Part shown: in pieces, positions 1-8,948 of the stretch
Layout: each line of letters opens with the position of its first letter
Numbering within the stretch: the first letter of the stretch is position 1
NCBI RefSeq assembly: GCF_900156725.1
Contig: NZ_FTOI01000007.1
Coordinates: forward strand, 1 to 64,000
Length of the DNA: 64,000 bases
Source: Kaistella chaponensis
Lineage (GTDB): Bacteria; Bacteroidota; Bacteroidia; Flavobacteriales; Weeksellaceae
Direction: 5' to 3'
The notes under the pieces: generated by a model
Told to the model about the DNA's origin: nothing
What the model saw: only the letters and a program-made list of their open reading frames with translations
Databases searched by the model: none
Position numbers and translations under genes: made by a program

Positions 1-52
1 GCCTAAAGAGGACAACTTTTCCTTTTTTCAAACGCATATCGAATTTTAATGA

Positions 53-88
53 AAATAAAAATCCGCATCACTTTTTGTTGTGAGACGC
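53..88 (-). terminator. probable terminator of dnaE
   Basis: On the minus strand an imperfect hairpin (arms at 64-71 and 81-88, with one mismatch and one wobble pair) is followed by a T-rich tract (53-62). It starts about 20 bases after the dnaE stop codon. The imperfect stem keeps confidence moderate. Confidence 0.45.
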
Positions 89-109
89 ATTCTTTGAAGG
101 ATTATCTTT

Positions 110-3100
110 TTAATTCAAAAAGACCTCATATTTCTGCATTTGGTGAATGATTTCTAAGAGATTTCCATTGATATCTACTTTTGCTTTCATAGAAATCAAC
201 TCCATTGTTGACTGATCTTCAGGGTTTTTCACGTAGAAATGAAGTTGTTGTTCCCCATTGGTTTCAATAAAATTGGTTTTAAAAAACTCGATGTCATCCC
301 GCCGTAAATCATTTAAATCTATTACAATCGTCATTTTTTTGGCGAATTTTTCGAAAGCATCTTTCAAATCAATTGCTTCAGTTACATTTACGAAAACTCT
401 TCCGTCATTTGCTTGAGTGAATTTCACTTTGAAAATGATAAACCGCTGCACATCAATTTTATCGCGAAGTCTCATATAATCCCGATCACCGAGTCGGAAA
501 CCATAACTTCCGCTGTAATCTTCCAAGGTTAAAAAGGCTATTTTTTCCCCACTATTTTTTCCATCTTTTACGGTATATTCGGTAACCAAACCAGCCACCA
601 TGTATTCCGGAGTATTATTTTTTAAAGCCTGTTTTTCTTTCCAACTCAATTTATCGTTGTTGAATAATTCAGGTTGTTGATTGGCAAAGACGGTATTTTT
701 AAAATTTTCAATTTCATCTAAATTCAGGAAATTGTACATTCCTTTCGGTTCTGCTTTTTTCCCGGAATCTTCAATGATTTCGCTATCTTCACCCTCAGAA
801 ATTTCCGAAGGAATATCAACCAAATCTTCATCCACATCTGAAATATCGTCTACAACATCGTGGGGAACAATAATTTTTTCGAGTTCAATTTCTTCCTCTT
901 TTTTGCCTTCAAGAATTTCTTTTTTACTCAAAGCTCCTTGAATAAACTGAAACTGGAATTTATATTCATCTAAAGGATGCGCCGAAAGGTAAAAGCCAAT
1001 AATTTCCTTTTCCTTATTGAGTTTTTGCATATTCTGCCATTCTGGAGCGGGATTTATTTTGGGTTGTTCAATTTTTACTTCATCGGCAAAATCGGCAAAC
1101 AAAGAGTTTTCAATTTCATTGATATTATCCTGGAAACTCTGCCCATATCGCAAAAGTCTTTCCAAATTGGTTTTACCAGAATTATCGATATCAAAATATT
1201 GTGCACGATGATAGTGGTCAACTTCATCAAAAGCTCCTGCAATAACCAAACTTTCCGCTACCCTTTTGTTCATCTGTGAAGACGGAATTTTCTCAAAAAA
1301 GTCATAGATGTTTTTGTAGCGTTCCTCTTTTCTTGCGGCGACAATGGCTTCACTTGGACCTTCACCAATTCCTTTGATCGCGCCTAGACCAAAACGAATT
1401 TGCCCTTTTTCATTTACCGCAAAAGCATATTGAGACTCATTCACATCGGGACCTAAAACATCAACGCCAATACTTTTGCAATCCTCCATAAACAGAGTAA
1501 TTTGCTTGGTATTATTAATGTTGTTCGACATGACACTTGCCATATATTCAGCCGGATAATTCGCTTTTAAATAAGCAGTTTGATACGCAATTAATGCATA
1601 ACAAGTGGAGTGAGATTTGTTGAAAGCATATTCTGCAAACGCTTCCCAGTCTTTCCAAATTTTATTGAGTTTGGTTTCGTCGAGTTCATTGAGTTTTCCG
1701 CCTTCCAAAAATTTTGGATACATTTTATCCAATGTTGGCCGGTCTTTTTTACCCATCGCTTTCCGCAAAGTATCGGCTTCACCTTTGGTAAAGTTGGCGA
1801 GTTTTTGCGATAAAAGCATTACCTGTTCTTGGTAAACGGTGATTCCGTAGGTTTCTTCTAAATATTCTTTTGTTTCTTCTAAATCATAAACCGTTTCTTC
1901 TAAACCATTTTTTCTATTAATGAAATTTGGAATATATTTTATTGGTCCAGGTCGGTAAAGCGCGTTCATTGCAATTAAATCTGCGAATTTCGTGGGTTTC
2001 AGTTCGCGCATATATTTCTGCATTCCGGGACTTTCATATTGAAAAATACCGACTGTTCTACCCTCTTTAAATAACTGATATGTTTTCGCATCATCCAACG
2101 GAATCTGATCAGGATCAATTTCGATTCCATGTTTTTGTTTGATGAGTTTGATAGCGTGTTTGATGATGGTTAAAGTCCTTAAACCTAAGAAATCCATCTT
2201 CAATAAACCTGCACTTTCCGCCACAGAATTGTCGAATTGAGACACCAAAATATCTGCATCTTTCGCCGCAATCGTTATTGGAACAAGATTCGAAATATCT
2301 TCCGGCGTGATGATCACTCCACAAGCATGAATACCCGTATTTCGAATACAGCCCTCCATTTTTTGAGCCGCAGAAAGTACATTATAACGTTCATCTTGCG
2401 GATTTGCCAGAATATCTTTCATTTCCTGCGCGAGAACTTTATCTTCGGGCGCGAGTTTTTCAAATTTGGCAAAGGCTTTTGCAATGTTCATTCCCGGTGT
2501 TGAAGGAATTAATTTCGCAATATTATTGGTCTCGAAAATGGGAACATCTAAAACCCTTCCAGCATCTTTTATGGCCGATTTTCCTCCTAAAACCGAGTAG
2601 GTAATAATTTGGGCAACGTTGGCTTTACCGTATTTTTCAACCACCCATTTGATAATTTTATCACGACCTTCATCATCAAAATCAATATCAATATCGGGCA
2701 TTGAAATCCTTTCTGGATTCAGGAACCGTTCAAATAGCAAATCATATTTAATGGGATCCACATTGGTAATTCCTGTACAATATGCAACCGCAGAACCTGC
2801 CGCAGAACCACGACCTGGACCAACCCAAACTCCCATATTTCTCGCTTCGGCACAAAAATCCTGAACGATCAAAAAGTATCCTGGATAACCTGTATTTGCA
2901 ATAACTGCCAATTCGAAATCGAGACGATCCTTGATTTCATCGGTTATTTCGGGATATTTTTTGGCAGCACCTTCGTAAGTTAAAAATCTTAAATAGGCAT
3001 TTTCTCCCCTTTTTCCACCATCCAATTGATCTTCCTCGCTCAAAAATTCTTCTGGAATTCCAAATTCTGGCAATAAAACATCGCGCTTTAAAGTGTAAGG

Positions 3101-4768
3101 TTCAAACTTGGCTAAAAATTCAGTGTAAGCTTCAAAAGCATCAGGAAATTGGCGAAAAGTTTGTTTGAGCTCGTCTTCATTTTTAATGTAAAATTCGTGC
3201 GTTGGTAAACCTCTTCTTTTTCCAAAACCCTTTCCAACAGGAGAAGATAATTTTTCCCCGTCTTTGATGCAGTATAAAATATCCTGAATATGGGCATCAG
3301 ATTTTTCGGTGTAAAAGGTTTCATTCTGCGCTAAAATTTTCGTTTCATATTTCTCGGCAAATTCCAGCAAAACATCATTTAAATGTTCTTCTTCTTCCAC
3401 CTCATGATTTTGAATCTGAACATAGAAATCATCTTGAAAACTTTCTTTCCACCACTTGAAAACCTCTTCTCCTTTCTGTTCTCCAAATTCTAAAATCGTA
3501 CTCGGAATATCGCCTAAAGTTCCTGCTGTTAAAGCAATAAGATCTTCTTTGTATTCAGAAATCATCTCTTTTGAAATCCTTGGAACTCCGAAGTAAAAAC
3601 CGTTCACATAACCGATACTCGATAATTTCGTGAGGTTTTTATACCCTTTCATATTTTTTGCGAGCAAAACAATGTGCGTTCTGCGATCGGGATCATCTTT
3701 GGTAAACTGCTTTTTTTCGGGACGGTCAGAAATGTAAAATTCGCACCCGATGATTGGAATTAATTCTTTTTTTCGAGGTTCTATTTCCTCAAATTCAGTT
3801 CCTTCATCTTCGGCTTTTTGTTTTTTATCTAGAAATTCTTGGTATTTTTTTTTGATGTTTCCATTGGCTTTTTCAACCTCAGAAACGAATTTAAATGCTC
3901 CCATCATATTTCCCAAATCAACTAAACCAACTGCCGAAAAATTGTTTTCCAGGGCTTTATTGATGAGTTCTTGTATATTAGAAGAGGCTTGAAGCGAGGA
4001 ATAAATGCTGTGATTGTGAAAATTAAAATAGTCGCCAATTTCAATTTCATCAGTATCACCAAAATCGACTTTCTTTTTCTTTTTCGAACCTGCAACCTGT
4101 CGTCGGATAATAATCCCGAATGGTTGAATTGGAGTGGAATGCTGTGCAATAAAATCCTTTAATTCTGCCTCAGAAATCTTTAATTTATCTGCCGGAATAA
4201 TCCCAATCCGCATCATTTCAAAGAAAACCTGTGCCGTTGCATTTACATCGGCTGCAGCGTTATGAGCTTCATCGAATTTTTCATCATACAGTTTTTCATA
4301 AAGTTCGGTCAGTTTCGGAGATTTAAACCTGCCGTTTCTTCCACCACCCAATTGGCAATAGTTGGTTCCTAATTCCATGGTGTCTGCGGAAGGTATTTTC
4401 TCTAAAGAATTTTCAATTTCTTTTCGGAAAAATTCTGCGCCTACAATCTTGTAATCAAAGTCGATATTGTGACCGGCGACTACTTCAGCTTTCTTCAAAA
4501 CTTCTTTAAACTCTTCTAAAACTTCCTGAAGATTTCTCCCTTCTTCATTGGCCATTTTTGTAGAAATACCATGAATTCTACTCGCATTAAAAGGAATATC
4601 AAAACCTTCGGGTTTGATGATATAATCTTGATTTTCGAGCAATGTTCCATCTTGAGCATGAAGTTGCCACGCAATCTGAACCATTCTTGGCCAATTGTCT
4701 GAATCAGAGAGCGGTGCATTATAATTTTTGGGTAAACCTGTGGTTTCAGTATCGAAGATTAAATACAT
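110..4768 (-). CDS. dnaE: DNA polymerase III alpha subunit with fused N-terminal 3'-5' exonuclease
   Basis: Catalytic subunit of the replicative polymerase, 1552 residues. The N-terminus (about 1-200) is a DEDDh exonuclease domain: FDTETTG holds D7 and E9, GHNIDFD follows near residue 100, and AHNAAADVNAT near residue 170. A PHP domain starts near residue 250. It keeps an HxH pair (FHNHS), but the usual DHGNM motif reads DLGNM, so a PHP metal ligand seems lost. The polymerase core has GPGRGSAAGSAV and the catalytic PDIDIDFDD (about residues 689-697), followed by helix-hairpin-helix (GLGAIKGIGEG) and OB-fold regions. Usual DnaE proteins are about 1150-1200 residues; the extra length is the exonuclease. 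That proofreading and synthesis sit on one chain is inference from the fusion. Confidence 0.97.
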   Translation of the reverse strand: MYLIFDTETTGLPKNYNAPLSDSDNWPRMVQIAWQLHAQDGTLLENQDYIIKPEGFDIPFNASRIHGISTKMANEEGRNLQEVLEEFKEVLKKAEVVAGHNIDFDYKIVGAEFFRKEIENSLEKIPSADTMELGTNYCQLGGGRNGRFKSPKLTELYEKLYDEKFDEAHNAAADVNATAQVFFEMMRIGIIPADKLKISEAELKDFIAQHSTPIQPFGIIIRRQVAGSKKKKKVDFGDTDEIEIGDYFNFHNHSIYSSLQASSNIQELINKALENNFSAVGLVDLGNMMGAFKFVSEVEKANGNIKKKYQEFLDKKQKAEDEGTEFEEIEPRKKELIPIIGCEFYISDRPEKKQFTKDDPDRRTHIVLLAKNMKGYKNLTKLSSIGYVNGFYFGVPRISKEMISEYKEDLIALTAGTLGDIPSTILEFGEQKGEEVFKWWKESFQDDFYVQIQNHEVEEEEHLNDVLLEFAEKYETKILAQNETFYTEKSDAHIQDILYCIKDGEKLSSPVGKGFGKRRGLPTHEFYIKNEDELKQTFRQFPDAFEAYTEFLAKFEPYTLKRDVLLPEFGIPEEFLSEEDQLDGGKRGENAYLRFLTYEGAAKKYPEITDEIKDRLDFELAVIANTGYPGYFLIVQDFCAEARNMGVWVGPGRGSAAGSAVAYCTGITNVDPIKYDLLFERFLNPERISMPDIDIDFDDEGRDKIIKWVVEKYGKANVAQIITYSVLGGKSAIKDAGRVLDVPIFETNNIAKLIPSTPGMNIAKAFAKFEKLAPEDKVLAQEMKDILANPQDERYNVLSAAQKMEGCIRNTGIHACGVIITPEDISNLVPITIAAKDADILVSQFDNSVAESAGLLKMDFLGLRTLTIIKHAIKLIKQKHGIEIDPDQIPLDDAKTYQLFKEGRTVGIFQYESPGMQKYMRELKPTKFADLIAMNALYRPGPIKYIPNFINRKNGLEETVYDLEETKEYLEETYGITVYQEQVMLLSQKLANFTKGEADTLRKAMGKKDRPTLDKMYPKFLEGGKLNELDETKLNKIWKDWEAFAEYAFNKSHSTCYALIAYQTAYLKANYPAEYMASVMSNNINNTKQITLFMEDCKSIGVDVLGPDVNESQYAFAVNEKGQIRFGLGAIKGIGEGPSEAIVAARKEERYKNIYDFFEKIPSSQMNKRVAESLVIAGAFDEVDHYHRAQYFDIDNSGKTNLERLLRYGQSFQDNINEIENSLFADFADEVKIEQPKINPAPEWQNMQKLNKEKEIIGFYLSAHPLDEYKFQFQFIQGALSKKEILEGKKEEEIELEKIIVPHDVVDDISDVDEDLVDIPSEISEGEDSEIIEDSGKKAEPKGMYNFLNLDEIENFKNTVFANQQPELFNNDKLSWKEKQALKNNTPEYMVAGLVTEYTVKDGKNSGEKIAFLTLEDYSGSYGFRLGDRDYMRLRDKIDVQRFIIFKVKFTQANDGRVFVNVTEAIDLKDAFEKFAKKMTIVIDLNDLRRDDIEFFKTNFIETNGEQQLHFYVKNPEDQSTMELISMKAKVDINGNLLEIIHQMQKYEVFLN

Positions 4769-5113
4769 TTATGTTTTATAATTTGGACAAAAAAATAGAA
4801 GAATTTTGGTAAAATTAGGCTAAAATTTCTTTAAATAAAAGTTGGGATTTTCAAAATTGATATAATCATGATTTCTCTTTTTAAAATTATCTTTTTATTG
4901 CATCTCTTTTTTTAATGCTTTCGTTTAAAAATAAGGGAATCAATACAATTAATAAAATTGGGTTTTTAAAGGATGGACTTTATGATAAAATATACAAATA
5001 CAACTAATAACTCATAATATGATAGAAAATTAATATTAAAGTTCATTAAAATTTAACAAATGTATAGATTGTCTGAATTTATAATTTTGTAATTTTACAA
5101 AAATCCTATTATC
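4769..5113. other. AT-rich intergenic region between divergent genes
   Basis: This 345-base region separates dnaE (leftward) from the tail-collar gene (rightward). Apart from the TAnnTTTG box at 5082-5089 I see no gene, strong hairpin or repeat. Confidence 0.6.
5082..5089 (+). promoter_or_regulatory. Bacteroidota -7 box before the tail-collar gene
   Basis: TAATTTTG matches TAnnTTTG, the -7 element of the Bacteroidota primary sigma factor. It ends 24 bases before the ATG at 5114. No clear TTTG -33 element sits at the usual spacing. Confidence 0.5.
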
Positions 5114-5701
5114 ATGAAAAAACAAATTTTACTTTCGATTTTTGGCGCAACGATGTTAAGCGCTACAATGAATGCACAAGGTCAAGATCCATTTCTTGGA
5201 CAGATTGCTTTTGTTGGTTTTAATTTTGCTCCCGTCGGATGGGCGGAATGCAATGGCCAATTATTACCTATCGCACAGAATACTGCATTATTTTCCTTAT
5301 TAGGAACACAATATGGCGGAAATGGAACAACAAATTTTGCTTTACCCGATATGCGTGGTCGCGTGGTCGTTCATTCCGGACAAGGACCTCAATTGTCAAT
5401 TTATAATCAGGGACAAACTGGAGGAGTTGAATCAGTTACTCTTACACAAGGAGAAATGCCTACTCATACTCACCTCGTTAATGCAGTCACTGTTGAAGGA
5501 AATGATGCATCACCAACCGGAAATTTACCTGCAAACACTAAAACTCTTGACAAAGAATATTCCAATGCTGTTGCGAATACAACAATGAAAAGCACCATGC
5601 TCAATCCGACGGGCGGAAGTTTGCCGCACGAAAACAGACCGCCTTATTTGGCACTTAAATGTATTATTGCACTCCAAGGAATTTATCCCTCAAGACCTTA
5701 A
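5114..5701 (+). CDS. secreted tail-collar (microcystin-dependent-like) domain protein
   Basis: 195 residues. Residues 1-22 are a typical signal peptide ending in MNAQ. The remainder begins DPFLGQIAFVGFNFAPVGWA and continues CNGQLLPI, LFSLLGTQYGGNG, FALPDMRGR and EMPTHTH, the signature of the phage tail-collar domain family often annotated as MdpB or microcystin-dependent protein. The C-terminus (RPPYLALKCIIALQGIYPSR) is also typical. No sheath, tube or baseplate genes lie nearby, so this is a free-standing exported copy and not part of a phage. The next gene starts 3 bases after the stop, so the two are almost certainly co-transcribed. The biological role of these stand-alone proteins is unknown to me. 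Confidence 0.88.
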   Translation: MKKQILLSIFGATMLSATMNAQGQDPFLGQIAFVGFNFAPVGWAECNGQLLPIAQNTALFSLLGTQYGGNGTTNFALPDMRGRVVVHSGQGPQLSIYNQGQTGGVESVTLTQGEMPTHTHLVNAVTVEGNDASPTGNLPANTKTLDKEYSNAVANTTMKSTMLNPTGGSLPHENRPPYLALKCIIALQGIYPSRP

Positions 5702-5704
5702 TTT

Positions 5705-6394
5705 ATGAAAAAATTAATTTTATTTTCAATGTTTTGTTTGGGGAATATTTCATTCGCACAAACAATAGATTTTAAAGGCTGTATTCCCTTGTTTGACAAT
5801 CAAACCTACACCTTTAATAAGACTGGAACCGATTCTTTCGGTAAAAACATTTACATTACAACACCCGTGGATGGTAATCAACCATGCGGCGGTTTGGGTA
5901 CTTGTGAATTTAAATTACAGTGGAACAATACCTTATCGAGATGGGAGTATTTAGCAGACCAAGGAAATGGCGATTTTGTAAATCCATTCCTAATCTATTA
6001 CAGCTCAACAGCAAATAGCGCTGGAAATAATCCACCCAATATTGCCATCGGTACCTGGAAAGAAAACACGGCAGTAACTTCAGGTGAATGTGGTGGAAAT
6101 TTAACGGACACGAATGCAACCATGACGGGAGATGTACGCACTACTGTTCTCGCTGTAAATGAATTTGATCAAACGAAAATTACCATCTATCCAAATCCAG
6201 CTACAGAATACATCAGTATTACGGGTCTTGATAACATAAAAAGTATAAAAATAATTTCTACTGATGGGAAAATAATCTCAACCATTACTAATAAAGGAGA
6301 AATTAATATCTCAAAACTTGTACCGGGTGTTTATTTTGTGGAGATTCAAACCGACCGTTCTACAATCGATCGGATTAAATTCATCAAAAAATAA
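5705..6394 (+). CDS. secreted protein with T9SS type A sorting domain
   Basis: 229 residues: a signal peptide (1-18, ending in FAQ), a roughly 130-residue domain I do not recognise with several cysteines (C26, and a CGGLGTC segment), and a C-terminal type IX secretion sorting domain (about 158-229). The sorting domain shows IYPNPATEYISI, IISTDGKII, ISKLVPGVYFVEI and the basic ending IKFIKK. The protein should cross the outer membrane through T9SS and be released or anchored at the surface. It follows the tail-collar gene by 3 bases, which suggests the two products work in the same place. A rho-independent terminator follows at once. Confidence 0.85.
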   Translation: MKKLILFSMFCLGNISFAQTIDFKGCIPLFDNQTYTFNKTGTDSFGKNIYITTPVDGNQPCGGLGTCEFKLQWNNTLSRWEYLADQGNGDFVNPFLIYYSSTANSAGNNPPNIAIGTWKENTAVTSGECGGNLTDTNATMTGDVRTTVLAVNEFDQTKITIYPNPATEYISITGLDNIKSIKIISTDGKIISTITNKGEINISKLVPGVYFVEIQTDRSTIDRIKFIKK

Positions 6395-6411
6395 ATAAAA
6401 AAATACGATTC

Positions 6412-6443
6412 AAACTCCTGTCTAAAAACAGGAGTTTTTTTTT
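6412..6443 (+). terminator. rho-independent terminator after the tail-collar/T9SS pair
   Basis: Perfect 10-bp stem: AAACTCCTGT (6412-6421) and ACAGGAGTTT (6428-6437), with a 6-base loop, followed by further T residues to 6443. Confidence 0.9.
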
Positions 6444-6511
6444 ATTTAAAAAGTAGATAAGTATTATTTTTAAAATTGAATCTCTTTTTTTTCGAATTCC
6501 ATTAAAATTTT

Positions 6512-6519
6512 TATCTTTG
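6512..6519 (+). promoter_or_regulatory. -7 box placed directly before the E1 start codon
   Basis: TATCTTTG matches TAnnTTTG and ends only 6 bases before the ATG at 6526. A transcript from this box would start at or next to the ATG, so the mRNA may be leaderless. This also argues against the in-frame TTG at 6517, which lies inside the box. Confidence 0.5.
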
Positions 6520-6525
6520 GTTAAT

Positions 6526-8598
6526 ATGGAAATTGATTCAAAACAAAAGGTTTCGCAGGAGATTTTACTCAAAGCATTTAATCACATGATGGTTGCAAAA
6601 GCAACTGCAGATGTGTACGAAGAAAACAGAAACATCTGCAAATACGTTCACTCTACTTCTCGCGGTCACGAAGCAATTCAGCTTGCAACTGCTTATCAAT
6701 TAACGAAGGAAGACTGGGTTTCACCTTATTATCGGGATGAAAGTATGTTGCTCGGAATGGGTTTCGAACCGTATCAATTAATGCTTCAGTTATTAGCAAA
6801 AGCGGAAGATCCATTTTCAGGTGGCCGTTCCTATTATTCACATCCATCCAGTAGAGCAGAAAATTTACCGAAAATAATTCACCAAAGTTCCGCTACCGGA
6901 ATGCAGGCAATTCCCACAACCGGAGTTGCACAGGGAATTAAATATATTCAGGAATTTAATTTACAAGAATTTGAAAAAAATCCTGTAGTTGTGTGCAGTT
7001 TTGGGGATAATTCTATTACAGAAGGTGAAGTTTCCGAAGCATTTCAATTCGCAGCACTTCATCAATTGCCGATTATTTTTCTGGTTCAGGATAATGAATG
7101 GGGAATTTCGGTAACAAAAGAAGAAGCCAGAACTTCCGATGCCTATGATTTCGCGGCCGGATTTGTCGGTTTAAACAGAATGAAAGTAGATGGAACCGAT
7201 TTCGAAGCCAGTTTTTTAGCCATGGAAGAAGCTGTGAATTTTGTTCGGGAAGAAAGAAAGCCGATTTTGGTTTGTGCAAGTACAGTGTTAATCGGGCATC
7301 ATACTTCCGGCGTTCGTCGTGAATTTTATCGCGATGAAGAAGATCTGGGAAAACACCGCCAAAAAGATCCGGGGAATATTTTAAGAAAAAAATTGCTGGA
7401 AGACGGAGTTGATGAAGAACTTTTAAAACAAATAGAAAAAAAAGCACGGCTTCAAGTGGAATCCGACTTTCAAAAAGCCATTGAAGCGGAAGATCCAAAA
7501 CCAGAAACCGTAGAAAATCACGTCTTCGCTCCTACTTCGATTACGGAAGAAGTTGGAGAAAGAGAAGGAAAAAATCCGGAAAAAATTGTAATGGTCGATG
7601 CAGCCATTCACGCTATTCAGGAAATCATGTGGAAACATCCTGAAGCATTGCTTTATGGACAGGATGTGGGTGAAAGAATCGGCGGCGTTTTTCGGGAAAC
7701 GGTGACTTTAGGTAAAAAATTCGGGAATAAGAGAGTTTTTAACACGCCAATTCAGGAAGCATATATTATAGGAAGTACCGTTGGAATGAGTGCCGTTGGA
7801 TTAAAACCAATTGTGGAAGTTCAGTTCGCAGATTATATTTATCCCGGAATCAATCAGTTGATCACGGAAGTTTCAAAATCAAATTATTTGAGCAACGGAA
7901 AATTTCCGGTGAGCAATATTATTCGCGTTCCAATCGGCGCTTACGGCGGAGGTGGACCGTATCATAGTGGTAGTGTAGAAAGCATTTTGGCGAATATTAA
8001 AGGAATAAAAATCGCTTATCCAAGTAATGCAGCAGATTTTAAAGGATTGTTAAAAGCCGCATATTATGATCCAAATCCTGTAATAATGCTGGAACATAAA
8101 GGTTTATATTGGAGTAAAGTTCCCGGAACAGAAGAGGCAAAAACCATCGAACCTGACGAAAATTATATTTTACCTTTCGGAAAAGGAAATTTAATTATTG
8201 AAGCCGATAAAACTGAAACTGAAAAAGGCAGAACAATGCTCATCATAACCTATGGAATGGGTATTTATTGGGCAAAAGAAGCCGCCAAAAATTTCGCAGG
8301 AAGAGTTGAAATTATCGATTTGCGAACCTTAATTCCTTTAGATGAAAATTTGGTTTACGAGCGGACTAAAATTCATGGAAAATGTTTGGTTCTCACGGAA
8401 GAACAAATTCAAAACTCCTTTGCAGAAGCTTTAGCACAAAGAATATCTAAAAACTGTTTCCGGTATTTAGATGCACCGGTTGAAGCAATGGGTTCATTAA
8501 ACCTTCCTGCAGTTCCGATTAATTTAATTTTAGAAAAAGAAATGTTGCCGAATGCGGAAAAACTTTCTTTAAAAATTGGGGAAATGTTGACTCAGTAA
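6526..8598 (+). CDS. 2-oxo acid dehydrogenase E1, fused alpha and beta subunits
   Basis: 690 residues from the ATG at 6526. The first half (to about 335) is an E1-alpha thiamine diphosphate domain, with GDNSITEGE (about 160) and QDNEWGIS. The second half (from about 355) is an E1-beta transketolase-like domain, with GQDVGERIGGVF, NTPIQEAYIIGS and GGGGPYHSGSVESI. The order alpha-beta on one chain is the known fused E1 form of branched-chain or pyruvate-type complexes. The partner E2 and E3 subunits are not in this window, so the substrate cannot be settled; branched-chain 2-oxo acids are the best guess. The TTG 9 bases upstream is less likely as start because it overlaps the promoter box. Confidence 0.92.
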   Translation: MEIDSKQKVSQEILLKAFNHMMVAKATADVYEENRNICKYVHSTSRGHEAIQLATAYQLTKEDWVSPYYRDESMLLGMGFEPYQLMLQLLAKAEDPFSGGRSYYSHPSSRAENLPKIIHQSSATGMQAIPTTGVAQGIKYIQEFNLQEFEKNPVVVCSFGDNSITEGEVSEAFQFAALHQLPIIFLVQDNEWGISVTKEEARTSDAYDFAAGFVGLNRMKVDGTDFEASFLAMEEAVNFVREERKPILVCASTVLIGHHTSGVRREFYRDEEDLGKHRQKDPGNILRKKLLEDGVDEELLKQIEKKARLQVESDFQKAIEAEDPKPETVENHVFAPTSITEEVGEREGKNPEKIVMVDAAIHAIQEIMWKHPEALLYGQDVGERIGGVFRETVTLGKKFGNKRVFNTPIQEAYIIGSTVGMSAVGLKPIVEVQFADYIYPGINQLITEVSKSNYLSNGKFPVSNIIRVPIGAYGGGGPYHSGSVESILANIKGIKIAYPSNAADFKGLLKAAYYDPNPVIMLEHKGLYWSKVPGTEEAKTIEPDENYILPFGKGNLIIEADKTETEKGRTMLIITYGMGIYWAKEAAKNFAGRVEIIDLRTLIPLDENLVYERTKIHGKCLVLTEEQIQNSFAEALAQRISKNCFRYLDAPVEAMGSLNLPAVPINLILEKEMLPNAEKLSLKIGEMLTQ

Positions 8599-8622
8599 TA
8601 TTGACATCAATCTTAAAATCAG

Positions 8623-8664
8623 AAAGTCACAAAAGAGTTCATTATTGAAAACTTTTGTGACTTT
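8623..8664 (+). terminator. long hairpin after the E1 gene
   Basis: A perfect 13-bp stem (8623-8635 with 8652-8664) and a 16-base loop lie 25 bases after the stop codon. The downstream side has CTTTGTAG and no long T run, so termination may be weak or the hairpin may protect the 3' end. The rest of the gap to 8948 holds no convincing gene; a 36-codon reading frame at 8797 has no supporting features. Confidence 0.65.
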
Positions 8665-8948
8665 GTAGTTCAATCTAAACCCAACAAAAAGCTTACGCAA
8701 TAATACAAAGTCAAACTGCTGCACCAAACAATATCATCTCTTTTCTATTTATTTTTAAATTTTAAAAAAATAAATTTATCCAAAATTTTTCTTGGAATGG
8801 CGATTTTATTGGGCGTACAATTCTGGCTATCCATTACAATTTTTTTTAAAGTAGATTATTATACAAAGAAATTTTTGGCAAAAAAGAGGATTTCAATTAT
8901 TCTCTAGATTACAATTTTCCTTAGTTTAAGAAAGGAATTTATTTAAAA

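Noticed and set aside
5114-6394. Tail-collar gene as part of a prophage or contractile injection system
   Set aside because: The protein has a signal peptide and no sheath, tube, baseplate or spike genes lie nearby.
8797-8907. 36-codon plus-strand frame between the E1 and amt genes
   Set aside because: Too short, no promoter box or clear ribosome site, and no recognisable motif beyond one hydrophobic stretch.
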